NCBI RefSeq assembly: GCF_910588395.1
Contig: NZ_CAJUPA010000007.1
Span: 1-64,000 of the forward strand
DNA: 64,000 nucleotides
Direction: 5' to 3'
From: an uncultured Faecalibaculum sp.
Lineage (GTDB): Bacteria; Bacillota_I; Bacilli_A; Erysipelotrichales; Erysipelotrichaceae
The first letter of the stretch is position 1. Every line of letters begins with the position of its first letter. Both the position numbers and the translations under genes were made by a program. This document shows, in pieces, positions 24,991 to 33,458 of this stretch. The notes under the pieces were generated by a model. It was not told where the DNA came from. It did no database searches and worked only from the letters and a program-made list of their open reading frames with translations.

Positions 24991-27021
24991 CTATATCAGC
25001 AGACTGATGACCATGTCGATCAGCTTGATGCACACAAAGGGCGTCACGATGCCGCCGCATCCGTAAATCAGCAGGTTCCGGGACAGCAGCTTTCCCGCCG
25101 GCAGTTCCCGGTACTTCACGCCTTTGAGCGCCAGGGGGATCAGTGCCACGATGATCAGCGCGTTGAAGATCACCGCGGACAGAATCGCCGACTCGGCCGA
25201 GTGCAGGTGCATGATGTTCAGCACCTCCAGACCGGGATACAGCACCGTGAACAGCGCCGGAATGATGGCGAAATACTTCGCGGCGTCATTGGCAATGGAG
25301 AACGTGGTCAGGGCTCCCCGGGTCATGAGCAGCTGCTTGCCGATGCGCACAATCTGAATCAGCTTCGTGGGAGAAGAGTCCAGGTCCACCATGTTGCCGG
25401 CTTCCTTGGCCGCCTGGGTACCGGTGTTCATGGCCACCGCCACATCCGCCTGGGCCAGTGCCGGGGCATCGTTGGTGCCGTCTCCGGTCATGGCCACCAG
25501 ATGACCGTTTTTCTGATACTCCCGGATCATGTCCAGCTTGCCCTGGGGCGTGGCCTCCGCCAGGAAGTCATCCACGCCGGCTTCTGCCGCAATGGCTGCA
25601 GCAGTCAGCGGGTTGTCCCCGGTGATCATGATCGTTTTGATGCCCATGCGGCGCATATCCGCGAATTTCTCCTGAACACCCTGCTTGATGATGTCCTTGA
25701 GATGAATCACGCCCAGGATCTGGTCGTTCTGCAGCACCACCAGCGGCGTGCCGCCGGATCTGGCAATGTCTTCCACAATCGCATCGCAGTCAGCCGGCCA
25801 CTCCACCTGCTGCACCCGGGCAAAGCTCTTCACCGAATCCGCCGCGCCCTTGCGGACCGACTGCCCCTGGAAGATGACCCCGCTCATGCGGGTTGCCGCG
25901 GTGAAGGGAATGAATTCCATGGAGGGATCCGCCGCCAGCTCGATGCCGAACTGCTCCCTGGCCAGCTGCAGCACGCTGCGCCCCTCGGGGGTTTCATCCG
26001 CCAGGGAAGACAGCACCGCCGCATAGGCCAGATCCCGCTGACTGACCCCTTTCACCGGCAGAAACGCGGCTGCCTGGCGGTTGCCCAGGGTTATGGTGCC
26101 GGTCTTGTCCAGCAGCAGCACATCCACATCCCCGGCGGCTTCAATGGCACGCCCGGACATCGCCAGCACGTTTTCCTGATTCAGCCGGCTCATCCCCGCA
26201 ATGCCAATGGCCGACAGCAGCGCACCGATGGTGGTGGGGGCCAGACACACCAGCAGCGCCAGCAGCGTGGTGATGGAGGTGGGATTGGCCACACCCTGTT
26301 CCCTGGAGGCAAACGCCGAATAGCAGTACAGGGAAATGGTCACCAGCACGAAGATCACCGTCAGGGCGATCAGAAAGATCTGCAGGGCGATTTCATTGGG
26401 GGTCTTCTTCCGGGCAGCGCCCTCCACCACGGCAATCATCTTGTCCAGAAATCCCTTCCCCGGTTCCGCCGTCACGGATACCACAATGACATCCGACAGC
26501 ACGGTGGTGCCGCCGGTCACCGCACACCGGTCGCCCCCGGCTTCCCGGATCACCGGTGCGGATTCCCCGGTGATGGCACTTTCATCCACAGAGGCAGCCC
26601 CGTATATCACATCTCCGTCCGCCGGGATCATGTCCCCGGCCCGGACAACCACCAGATCCCCGGCATGCAGATCCGTGGAATTCACCACCGTGACCTGCTC
26701 CATGGTCTCCAGAGACTCGATGCGGCTGGCTTCAATGTCCTTTTTGGCCTTCCGCAGGGAATCCGCCTGAGCCTTGCCACGGCCCTCCGCAATGGCCTCC
26801 GCGAAATTCGCGAAGAGGCAGGTGAACCAGAGAATGACAGCCACCGCCAGGGTGTAGCCGGATGCAGCATCCTGCCACCCGAACAGTCCCGCCAGCCACA
26901 GGCAGGTCACGGCGATCGCCGAAAGATACACCAGAAACATCACCGGGTTCTCCGCCTGGGTTCTGGGGTTCAGTTTTCGAAACGAGTCCAGAATGGCCCG
27001 TCTGATCATGGTTTTGTTCAT
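24991..27021 (-). CDS. kdpB: Potassium-transporting P-type ATPase subunit KdpB
   Basis: About 676 residues from ATG at 27021, which has AGGTGAT just upstream; GTG at 27030 and ATG at 27027 are alternative starts. P-type ATPase motifs: TGES (about 151-154), phosphorylated Asp in DKTGTIT (about 305), GDGTNDAPAL. KdpB hydrolyses ATP to drive potassium import through KdpA. The start lies nine bases after the kdpA stop codon. Confidence 0.94.
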   Translation of the reverse strand: MNKTMIRRAILDSFRKLNPRTQAENPVMFLVYLSAIAVTCLWLAGLFGWQDAASGYTLAVAVILWFTCLFANFAEAIAEGRGKAQADSLRKAKKDIEASRIESLETMEQVTVVNSTDLHAGDLVVVRAGDMIPADGDVIYGAASVDESAITGESAPVIREAGGDRCAVTGGTTVLSDVIVVSVTAEPGKGFLDKMIAVVEGAARKKTPNEIALQIFLIALTVIFVLVTISLYCYSAFASREQGVANPTSITTLLALLVCLAPTTIGALLSAIGIAGMSRLNQENVLAMSGRAIEAAGDVDVLLLDKTGTITLGNRQAAAFLPVKGVSQRDLAYAAVLSSLADETPEGRSVLQLAREQFGIELAADPSMEFIPFTAATRMSGVIFQGQSVRKGAADSVKSFARVQQVEWPADCDAIVEDIARSGGTPLVVLQNDQILGVIHLKDIIKQGVQEKFADMRRMGIKTIMITGDNPLTAAAIAAEAGVDDFLAEATPQGKLDMIREYQKNGHLVAMTGDGTNDAPALAQADVAVAMNTGTQAAKEAGNMVDLDSSPTKLIQIVRIGKQLLMTRGALTTFSIANDAAKYFAIIPALFTVLYPGLEVLNIMHLHSAESAILSAVIFNALIIVALIPLALKGVKYRELPAGKLLSRNLLIYGCGGIVTPFVCIKLIDMVISLLI

Positions 27022-27030
27022 ATGCATCAC

Positions 27031-28707
27031 CTATCCCAGAAATTCCGCCACAGGCCCCAGCGCCAGTGCCGGGAAAAAGCTCAGAGCGCCGATCAGCAGC
27101 ACCACAAGAATCAGCAGAAAGACAAACATTCCGTTGTCGGTTTTCAGTACCCCGCTGTTGTCCGCCAGCGGTTTTTTCGCCGACAGAGAACCGGCAATGG
27201 CCAGGGCACCGGCCATGGGCACAAACCGCGCCGCCAGCATGAGCAGACCCCCCAGACCATTCAGCAGCCAGCCAGCTGTGCTGTACCCGCCCATGGCACT
27301 GCCGTTGTTGGCTCCCATGGAACTCCAGGCATAGAGCAGCTGGGTAAAGCCATGGGCACCGGGATCCAGTCCCTCCATGGGACACAGCGCGCTGATGGCG
27401 GATCCCGCCAGAATGCACACCGGTGTGGCCAGACAGAGAATCACCGCCCACTTCATCTCCCGGGGCTCGATTTTCTTGTGCATGAACTCCGGCGTGCGGC
27501 CCACCATGAGCCCGGCAATGAACACCGTCAGGATCACAAACGCCAGCATCCCGTACAAGCCGCTGCCCGCACCGCCGAAAATGACTTCCCCCACCTGCAT
27601 AAGCACCAGACAGATCATGGAACTGACAGGGTTCATGCTGTTGAGCGCCGAGTTCACCGAACCGCTGGAAGCCGCCGTGGTGCTCGCCGACCACAGCGCA
27701 CTGGACGCCACTCCGATCCGGGCTTCCTTTCCTTCCATATCCATCGCCTGCAGTTCGGGTATCATCACCGCGGCAGCTGCCAGCACAAAGAGAATGAACA
27801 TCGCCGCAAAAACCGCATATCCCTGCTTCCGGTTCTTTGTCATGAACCCGAAAGAGAAACACAGCGCCATGGGAATCAGCAGAATGAGCACATTTTCAAG
27901 CACATTGGTCAGCGGCGTGGGATTCTCGAAGGGACTCGCGGAATTCGCCGCCGTGATCCCCCCGCCATTGGTACCGCTCTGCTTGATGGCGATCTGACTC
28001 GCCGCCATACCCCCGGGAATCCGCTGCTCCGTGATGATCACCGCATCCTGCACCGGCTTTCCATCCACCAGCACCTGTCCGTTTTCAATCAGCGCATCCT
28101 CCAGAATGCGGCCCTGCGCATCCGCCGCCACCGGCTCGCTCAAAGCGGAATACTGTTCGCTGTTCAGATTCATCGGCACACCCTGCTGCGCCAGGATCCC
28201 CGACACCAGCAGATTCAGCGGCAGCAGTACGAACAGCAGCGTCCCCAGCATGTCCTGCCAGAAATTGCCCAGCCCGTTTTTCTGCTTCTGGATCAGTCCC
28301 CGGATCAGCGCAAACAGCACGCAGATCCCCATCGCCGTCGACACAAAGTTCTGCACCGTCAGACCAAACGCCTGCGCTTGCCAGTCCAGAGACAGCACAG
28401 GGTCATAGGACTGCCAGTTGGTGTTGGTCACAAAGGAACAGGCTGTGTTGAACGCCACCCAGAACTCCATCCCCTGCGCCAGCAGGATCACAAGCAGAAC
28501 CGCAAAGGACACAGCCGCCAGCAATCCCGCCGCCAGCAGGTACTGCTTCCAGTTCATCTCCCTGCTGCTGATGTGCAGCTTCTTCATCACAAATTCCTCT
28601 GTCCGGTTTGCAAACGGGACATCGTGGTTCAGCACTTTTTTGCACCAGAGCCCCAGCGGAACCGCCAGCACCAGTGTCAGAACCAGAGTCAGTATCGTCA
28701 ATGACAT
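27031..28707 (-). CDS. kdpA: Potassium-transporting ATPase subunit KdpA
   Basis: 558 residues with about ten transmembrane helices and the four selectivity-filter-like loops expected of the potassium-channel superfamily (for example VTNTNWQSY, GTNGGGITAANS, SSMGANNGSAMGG). AAAAGGAG lies nine bases before the ATG. First gene of kdpABCDE. No kdpF-like small gene is seen directly upstream. Confidence 0.94.
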   Translation of the reverse strand: MSLTILTLVLTLVLAVPLGLWCKKVLNHDVPFANRTEEFVMKKLHISSREMNWKQYLLAAGLLAAVSFAVLLVILLAQGMEFWVAFNTACSFVTNTNWQSYDPVLSLDWQAQAFGLTVQNFVSTAMGICVLFALIRGLIQKQKNGLGNFWQDMLGTLLFVLLPLNLLVSGILAQQGVPMNLNSEQYSALSEPVAADAQGRILEDALIENGQVLVDGKPVQDAVIITEQRIPGGMAASQIAIKQSGTNGGGITAANSASPFENPTPLTNVLENVLILLIPMALCFSFGFMTKNRKQGYAVFAAMFILFVLAAAAVMIPELQAMDMEGKEARIGVASSALWSASTTAASSGSVNSALNSMNPVSSMICLVLMQVGEVIFGGAGSGLYGMLAFVILTVFIAGLMVGRTPEFMHKKIEPREMKWAVILCLATPVCILAGSAISALCPMEGLDPGAHGFTQLLYAWSSMGANNGSAMGGYSTAGWLLNGLGGLLMLAARFVPMAGALAIAGSLSAKKPLADNSGVLKTDNGMFVFLLILVVLLIGALSFFPALALGPVAEFLG

Positions 28708-28748
28708 ACGTGCATCTCCTTTTCACAGACACGGTTATACCGGAAAAA

Positions 28749-28772
28749 GTGTGAAAGAGTCGTTAAAGAACG
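28749..28772 (-). promoter_or_regulatory. Putative KdpE binding site upstream of kdpA
   Basis: On the minus strand, two direct T-rich repeats TCTTTAACGAC and TCTTTCACAC lie just upstream of a TATAAC -10-like box, the layout of KdpE operators in other bacteria. No matching -35 is seen, as expected for an activated promoter. Located 42-65 bases before the kdpA start. Confidence 0.45.
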
Positions 28773-28871
28773 AAGCCGGCCTGTTAAGATTTCGGAAATC
28801 CCCGCAGCTTTCAGACCATGTAACCGCTGATACCGTTTTCCTGCCGATCCAGGCCGTGGCAGGCAGTCTGA

Positions 28872-28907
28872 AAAACACAAAAAAAGTCTGTGCCGCACAC
28901 ACAGACT
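28872..28907 (-). terminator. Terminator of the LysR-SemiSWEET unit
   Basis: Minus-strand stem AGTCTGTG/CACAGACT (8 bp) followed by seven T and further T-rich sequence, 25 bases after the SemiSWEET stop. Confidence 0.85.
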
Positions 28908-28932
28908 GCCATGGGACAGGGGAGGATTCCGC

Positions 28933-29190
28933 CTAAAAACTGGTGATGACCGTGGCTGCCGCCAGGAAAATGCCGGGAATGTTGGCAGCGGCGATGGATT
29001 TCTGCACAGGTCTTGTCTTCAGGGCGTAGAGAGTCCACAGGATGCAGTTGACCGTAGCCACTGCCGGCTGGATCCAGCTTCCTTTGTCTCCGTGAAGATT
29101 GTTGATGATCTGGGCAATGTAGGATACATACATCAGGATGGACATGGCAGAGCCCACCCATCCAAGGGTCTGAATCTGTTTCTCGTTCAT
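28933..29190 (-). CDS. SemiSWEET-type PQ-loop transporter
   Basis: 85 residues from ATG at 29190, which overlaps the stop of the LysR gene (ATGA) and has AAGGAA upstream. Three hydrophobic helices: GWVGSAMSILMYVSYIAQIIN, AVATVNCILWTLYALK, and IPGIFLAAATVIT. MYVSYIAQI and TVNCILW fit the PQ-loop repeat. SemiSWEETs are half-size sugar transporters that work as dimers. Coupling to a LysR regulator suggests substrate-responsive control. Confidence 0.78.
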   Translation of the reverse strand: MNEKQIQTLGWVGSAMSILMYVSYIAQIINNLHGDKGSWIQPAVATVNCILWTLYALKTRPVQKSIAAANIPGIFLAAATVITSF

Positions 29191-30068
29191 GAAGACTTCC
29201 TTTCTGCTGCAGGATACACTGCATTCGTTCCAGTCTGATGGTACAGCGTCCCGCACAGATGGTGAAACAGCGCTGCATCTTTTTTCTGACACACCAGATA
29301 ATAGGTGGCCTGCACCTGGGGGTCATCAATGGGCAGATTACACACGTTGTCCGGAATGGTCCAGGGGACCACATTTGTGGTGAAATACGGAAAGGCCCCC
29401 ACCAGCGTGGCGGACTGGAAGGCAGCAAAGTCATCGATGGAAGCAAAGTGGGCATCCGCCAGGCGACTGCGCACGAAGCCATTCCAGAATCCGATGCCGG
29501 TATGCAGCAGCAGATTCTGACCGGCAAGATCCGCCAGACGGATACTGTCTTTCTGCGCCAGAGGATGCTGGTTCGGGACTGCCAGAAACAGGGTTTCCGT
29601 AAACAGCGGCTGGGCCAGATATCCGGCTTCCGGCGGATGATGCAGAATCACCGCCTGCCATCTGCCGCTGTCAAGTCCCGCTTCCAGATCCCGGTTATCT
29701 TCCAGCATCTCCGTGTCCCAGCCCTGCAGATTCTCCTCCGTTTTCAGCTGCCCCGGTTTTTCCAGGTAAAACCGGATCCCCGGTGCACAGATGCCCAGGC
29801 TCCGGCTGGTCTGGCGGATGGCATCCAGAGCTGTCTGCTGCAGATCCGGCAGCTGGCCGGCAAACTCCGCTGCCACCCGGCCTGCAGGCGACAGGCTGAT
29901 CCGGTTGTGCCCGGTGCGGATGAACAGACTGACGCCGGTTTCCTCCTCCATTTTCCGCATCATGGCCGACAGGGCCGGCTGAAAGAGATACATCTCTCTG
30001 GCTGTGTTCGTCAGCTTTCCTGTCCGGGAGAACAGCCAGAGCGCTTTCCACTGTCTGGGTTCTATCAT
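29187..30068 (-). CDS. LysR-type transcriptional regulator
   Basis: 293 residues. N-terminal winged helix: WKALWLFSRTGKLTNTAREM, QPALSAMMRKMEEE, and VSLFIR are the LysR helix-turn-helix pattern. The C-terminal effector domain has FLAVPNQHPLAQKD. The ribosome site before the ATG at 30068 is weak. Divergent from the decayed aldo/keto reductase 30210-30877, which may once have been a target, and coupled to the SemiSWEET gene. Ligand unknown. Confidence 0.85.
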   Translation of the reverse strand: MIEPRQWKALWLFSRTGKLTNTAREMYLFQPALSAMMRKMEEETGVSLFIRTGHNRISLSPAGRVAAEFAGQLPDLQQTALDAIRQTSRSLGICAPGIRFYLEKPGQLKTEENLQGWDTEMLEDNRDLEAGLDSGRWQAVILHHPPEAGYLAQPLFTETLFLAVPNQHPLAQKDSIRLADLAGQNLLLHTGIGFWNGFVRSRLADAHFASIDDFAAFQSATLVGAFPYFTTNVVPWTIPDNVCNLPIDDPQVQATYYLVCQKKDAALFHHLCGTLYHQTGTNAVYPAAERKSS

Positions 30069-30209
30069 GCATTCAGGATAAACCAGACTGATAGCACTAT
30101 TCAGAATCCGTAATGTTGTCCTTCCGATGCCGGGGATATGCTTTGGGTGCAGGAACGGACTGGCAGACAGATCCGTTCAAAGGAAAGGCAGGTACATACA
30201 AAGGAATAT

Positions 30210-30877
30210 GTGACATTGAACAACGGCGTGAAGATGCCCATGGAAGGCTTCGGGGTATTCCAGGTTCCCGATCCCGCACAGTGCGAGCAGGCTGTTTCAG
30301 GAGCACTGCAGGCAGGCTGCCGGCTGATTGACACCGTAGCGGCCTACATGAACGAAGAAGCCGTGGGTGCAGCCATCCGCAAGAGCGGCGTTGACCGGAA
30401 GGACATTTTTCTGACCACCAAGCTCTGGGTGCAGGACTTCGGCTACGAACAGGCGAAGAAAGCCATTGAAACATCCATGACGAAGCTCGGTGTGGACTAT
30501 CTGGATCTGCTTCTGATCCACCAGCCGGAGGCACCGAAGACGATGCAGGAATACGGTGTGATACCGGAAGCCTGGGACCTTTCGCAGAGGGACAGTTCGG
30601 GATTTTCACCAATCCGGTTCTGACGGAGATTGCCAAAGCCCACAACAAGACCACCGGTCAGGTGATCCTTCGCTGGAATGTGCAGCGGGGTGTGGTGGTG
30701 ATCCCGAAATCCGTGCACAAAGAACGGATTGAGGAAAACTTCAACATCTGGGACTTTGAGCTGACCGACGAAGAAATGAAGACCATATCCAGTCTGGATC
30801 TGGGCAAATCCAACATTGTGGATCACAACAGTGTGGATTTCATCAAGATGCTGCACTCCCTGAAAATTCACGACTGA
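30210..30877 (+). pseudogene. Aldo/keto reductase with internal deletion and frameshift
   Basis: Starts with GTG at 30210 after AAAGGAA. The N-terminal part (VTLNNGVKMPMEGFGVFQV ... YLDLLLIHQP) is a normal AKR up to about residue 115, then jumps straight to the C-terminal region EYGVIPEAW, so about 80-100 residues of the barrel are missing. At GCCTGGGACC one G is lost, putting the remaining part (GPFAEGQFGIFTNPVL ... VVVIPKS ... FELTDEEM) in another frame. The active-site Asp, Tyr and Lys are kept but the protein cannot fold properly. Clearly non-functional. Confidence 0.88.
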
Positions 30878-31219
30878 CGGCAGAAAAAACTTCCCGGCAT
30901 TCTTTCCGTCTTTCGACCTCATCCTATTCGCATGCCTGCCAATAGAAAAGGCCAGGAACATGCTGCTCCCGACCATAACAGTCACTGAAAGCCACCCTTG
31001 CATTCCGGGAATGTCCTGTTGTTTTATGCTTCCAGATTCAGCTGTAATAACCAGGTGAATGTTCCTGGTTTCAGGATACGAAAAACCGGTCTGACTGACT
31101 GCTGCCCGTCGGGAAAAACCGGTTTCTTCGATGGTTCCCCAGCTTGTTTCTCTCTGCTCATTCATGGCATCAACGCACCGTCGAAGCCCTGATTGCCATC
31201 AACTGGAAAAGCCAAAATA
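30878..31219. other. Spacer without a recognisable gene
   Basis: Contains imperfect repeats of AAAAACCGGT (near 31080 and 31113) and short inverted sequences, but no coding frame with a start and ribosome site. It may be debris of earlier genes. Confidence 0.4.
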
Positions 31220-31253
31220 TGTGAAAAAACCGGAACCCATAAGATTCCGGTTT
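31220..31253 (-). terminator. Terminator of the tRNA-Leu operon
   Basis: Minus strand: AAACCGGAA (complement of 31245-31253) pairs with TTCCGGTTT (complement of 31227-31235), followed by TTT, ten bases after the tRNA 3' end. Confidence 0.8.
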
Positions 31254-31262
31254 GCTTTCAAA

Positions 31263-31347
31263 TGGTGGGGTCGATGCGACTCGAACGCACACGAGTTGCC
31301 TCACTACCGCCTGAAGATAGCGTGTCTGCCAATTCCACCACGACCCC
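31263..31347 (-). tRNA. tRNA-Leu (anticodon CAG), second copy
   Basis: 85 nt with encoded CCA; identical in every base to the gene at 11341-11425 but on the opposite strand. Second gene of a two-tRNA operon, 13 bases after tRNA-Leu(GAG). Confidence 0.93.
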
Positions 31348-31360
31348 GTGAAAAACAAAA

Positions 31361-31446
31361 TGGTGAGGCCGATGCGACTTGAACGCACACGAGCTAAGCT
31401 CACTACCCCCTCAAAGTAGCGTGTCTGCCGATTCCACCACGACCTC
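31361..31446 (-). tRNA. tRNA-Leu (anticodon GAG)
   Basis: 86 nt with encoded CCA. Acceptor arm GAGGTCG pairs with CGGCCTC (one G-T). The anticodon stem CTACT/GGTAG encloses loop TTGAGGG, giving GAG; a long variable arm is present. First gene of the tRNA pair. Confidence 0.9.
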
Positions 31447-31484
31447 ATTTTGTATTGCATCCGGCTGTTGCCGGAACATTAGTT

Positions 31485-31513
31485 ATGTTATCAGAGACCG
31501 GGACATCTGTCAA
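31485..31513 (-). promoter_or_regulatory. Promoter of the tRNA-Leu operon
   Basis: Minus strand: perfect TTGACA (complement of 31508-31513), 17 bases, TAACAT (complement of 31485-31490), 38 bases before the first tRNA. Confidence 0.8.
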
Positions 31514-31553
31514 AACAATTTGGAAACCCAAAGATGGCGGCTCCGCCAAATTT

Positions 31554-31596
31554 GTACGATTTCGTACTTGAAGACCGATTTCATATCCAATATGCT
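31554..31596 (+). promoter_or_regulatory. Promoter and operator of the MarR-MATE operon
   Basis: A 14-bp dyad GTACGATTTCGTAC (31554-31567, halves GTACGA/TCGTAC) directly abuts TTGAAG (31568-31573); 17 bases later is TATGCT (31591-31596), 36 bases before the MarR start. Another dyad, TGGCGG/CCGCCA (31535-31548), lies upstream. Probable autorepression site. Confidence 0.5.
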
Positions 31597-31631
31597 GGTT
31601 TCTGACGATTTTGCAATCAGGAGGAACAAAC

Positions 31632-32078
31632 ATGGATACAACCTCTCTCAACTCCAGACTGGGACTGGCAATCAATACGACGGATCTTGCCTACAGGGAA
31701 CTGGTTCTGAAAACCGGACTCTCCGAGAGCGTTTACTGGACCCTGTACATGCTTTGGAGCTCCCCGGTACCATTAACCGCCACACAGCTGGCAAAATACA
31801 GCGGTCAGTGCAAACAGACAGTTTCTTCCGCCCTGCACCGCATCCGCAGCGGCGGATACGTCTGCCAGGACAGCCCCCGGTCCCCGATCTCCCTGACCAG
31901 CGAAGGCAGGACCTTCTGTGACCGGCTCTTTACGCCAACACTGCACCTGGAACTGTCGGTTCTGGAAGAGATGGGAGAAGAAAAGGCGGAAACCTTTGTT
32001 TCCCTGTTCTCGCAGTATGTATCCATCTTCGAATCCAGAATGAAACAGCCGGAACCGGCAGAAAGGAGTCATACATGA
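31632..32078 (+). CDS. MarR family regulator of the adjacent MATE pump
   Basis: 148 residues from ATG at 31632, with AGGAGG eight bases upstream. The winged helix is visible as LTATQLAKYSGQCKQTVSSALHRI followed by wing GGYVCQDSPRSPISLTSEG, with helices for dimerisation at both ends. The stop overlaps the start of the MATE gene by ATGA. It very likely represses the two-gene operon until an exported compound binds; the ligand is unknown. Confidence 0.87.
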   Translation: MDTTSLNSRLGLAINTTDLAYRELVLKTGLSESVYWTLYMLWSSPVPLTATQLAKYSGQCKQTVSSALHRIRSGGYVCQDSPRSPISLTSEGRTFCDRLFTPTLHLELSVLEEMGEEKAETFVSLFSQYVSIFESRMKQPEPAERSHT

Positions 32079-33400
32079 ATCAGCTCTCGGGACATTTCAC
32101 CATACGGCGCCTGCTGAAATACTGTGCCGCCCCTGTTGCCATGATGGTATTCACCTCCATCTACGGCGTCGTGGATGGTTTCTTCGTCTCCAACTGGGCC
32201 GGACAGACGGCGTTTGCCTCGGTCAATCTCATCATGCCCGCTTTGATGATCCTCTCCGGTCTCGGTTTCATGTTCGGTACCGGCGGCACAGCCCTGGCAG
32301 CCCGTACGCTGGGAGAAGGAAAAGAGAAACTTGCCAGCGAATACTTTTCCATGGTCACCTGGACCGCTGCCATTGCCGGTCTGGTTCTGGGGATCATCGG
32401 ATGCATCTTTGCCCCGGATATCGCCCGTATGCTGGGGGCTGACAGTTCCATGATGGCTGACTGCGTCACCTATGCCCGGGTTATCCTGGTTTTCAACGCC
32501 ACCTACATGGTGCAGAATCTCTTTCAGTCTTTTCTCTCCGCCGCAGGGCGGCCCGGACTCGGATTTGTGATCACCGTGGCGGCAGGACTGACCAACATGG
32601 TGCTGGACTGGCTGTTTGTGGCTGTTTTCCACTGGGGCGTGGCAGGCGCAGCGATGGCCACCAGCATCGGCACTGTGATCGGCAGTGTCTGGCCCATGGT
32701 CTGGTTCATGAAATCTTCCCATACCCCGCTGCGGCTGGTGCCCGTGCGGTTCAGCGTCCGACCCATTCTGCAGTCCTGTCTCAATGGTCTGTCAGAACTC
32801 ATGAGCAACATTTCCAGTTCCCTGGTGGCCATTCTCTTCAACTTCCAGCTCATGCGCTATGCCGGACAGCAGGGGGTGGCAGCCTACGGTGTGGTGATGT
32901 ATCTGTCCTTTTTCTTCGTCGCTGTGTTCTTCGGCTATACCGTGGGAGCCAGTCCGGTGATTTCCTATCACTTCGGAGCCGGAGACCGCAAAGAACTGCA
33001 TTCGCTGTTTTGCAAGAGCCTGGTGATCACCATCACCGCCGGTCTGGTCATGATGGGAGCTGCCGAGACTCTGGCTGAGCCGCTGTCCAGTCTCTTTGTG
33101 GGCTATGATGCCGGTCTGGAGGCAATGACCATCCATGCCATGCGGATCTTCGCCACCTGCATTGCCTTTGCAGGCTTCAACATCTTCACCTCGGCACTGT
33201 TCACGGCACTGAACAACGGAGTCATCTCCGCAGCTGTGGCCTTTCTGCGTTCCCTGGTGTTCCAGGCATCCTGTGTCATCATCCTGCCGCAGTTTTTTGC
33301 GGTGGCAGGCATCTGGTGGTCCATGACAGCAGCGGAGGTTCTGGCCATGATCGTAAACCTGGTCATTCTGGCGAAGGAACAGAAACGCTACGGATACTGA
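32075..33400 (+). CDS. MATE family efflux transporter
   Basis: 441 residues, 12 hydrophobic helices in two similar halves, intact. N-terminal MATE pattern RLLKYCAAPVAMMVFTSIYGVVDGFFVSNWAG and the repeat-2 counterpart beginning near SCLNGLSELMSN. Exchanges toxic cations or metabolites for Na+ or H+ by family knowledge. Coupled to the MarR gene by a 4-base overlap. It is not closely similar by eye to the frameshifted MATE at 4493-5861, so the two are not recent duplicates. Confidence 0.9.
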   Translation: MNQLSGHFTIRRLLKYCAAPVAMMVFTSIYGVVDGFFVSNWAGQTAFASVNLIMPALMILSGLGFMFGTGGTALAARTLGEGKEKLASEYFSMVTWTAAIAGLVLGIIGCIFAPDIARMLGADSSMMADCVTYARVILVFNATYMVQNLFQSFLSAAGRPGLGFVITVAAGLTNMVLDWLFVAVFHWGVAGAAMATSIGTVIGSVWPMVWFMKSSHTPLRLVPVRFSVRPILQSCLNGLSELMSNISSSLVAILFNFQLMRYAGQQGVAAYGVVMYLSFFFVAVFFGYTVGASPVISYHFGAGDRKELHSLFCKSLVITITAGLVMMGAAETLAEPLSSLFVGYDAGLEAMTIHAMRIFATCIAFAGFNIFTSALFTALNNGVISAAVAFLRSLVFQASCVIILPQFFAVAGIWWSMTAAEVLAMIVNLVILAKEQKRYGY

Positions 33401-33458
33401 TGTTTTCCGGCTGAAAGAAAACCTGTACAATCATGAAGAAAGTACAGGAGGAATTGCG

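Noticed and set aside
23638..28704. A 1688-codon open frame on the plus strand
   Set aside because: It lies antisense to kdpD, kdpC, kdpB and kdpA, which have full family motifs. The protein is rich in His, Gln, Arg and Gly, typical of antisense frames in a genome with strong third-position GC bias.
33408..33447. A TTTTCC-17-TACAAT promoter before the HAD gene
   Set aside because: The -35 matches at only three of six positions; not strong enough to list.
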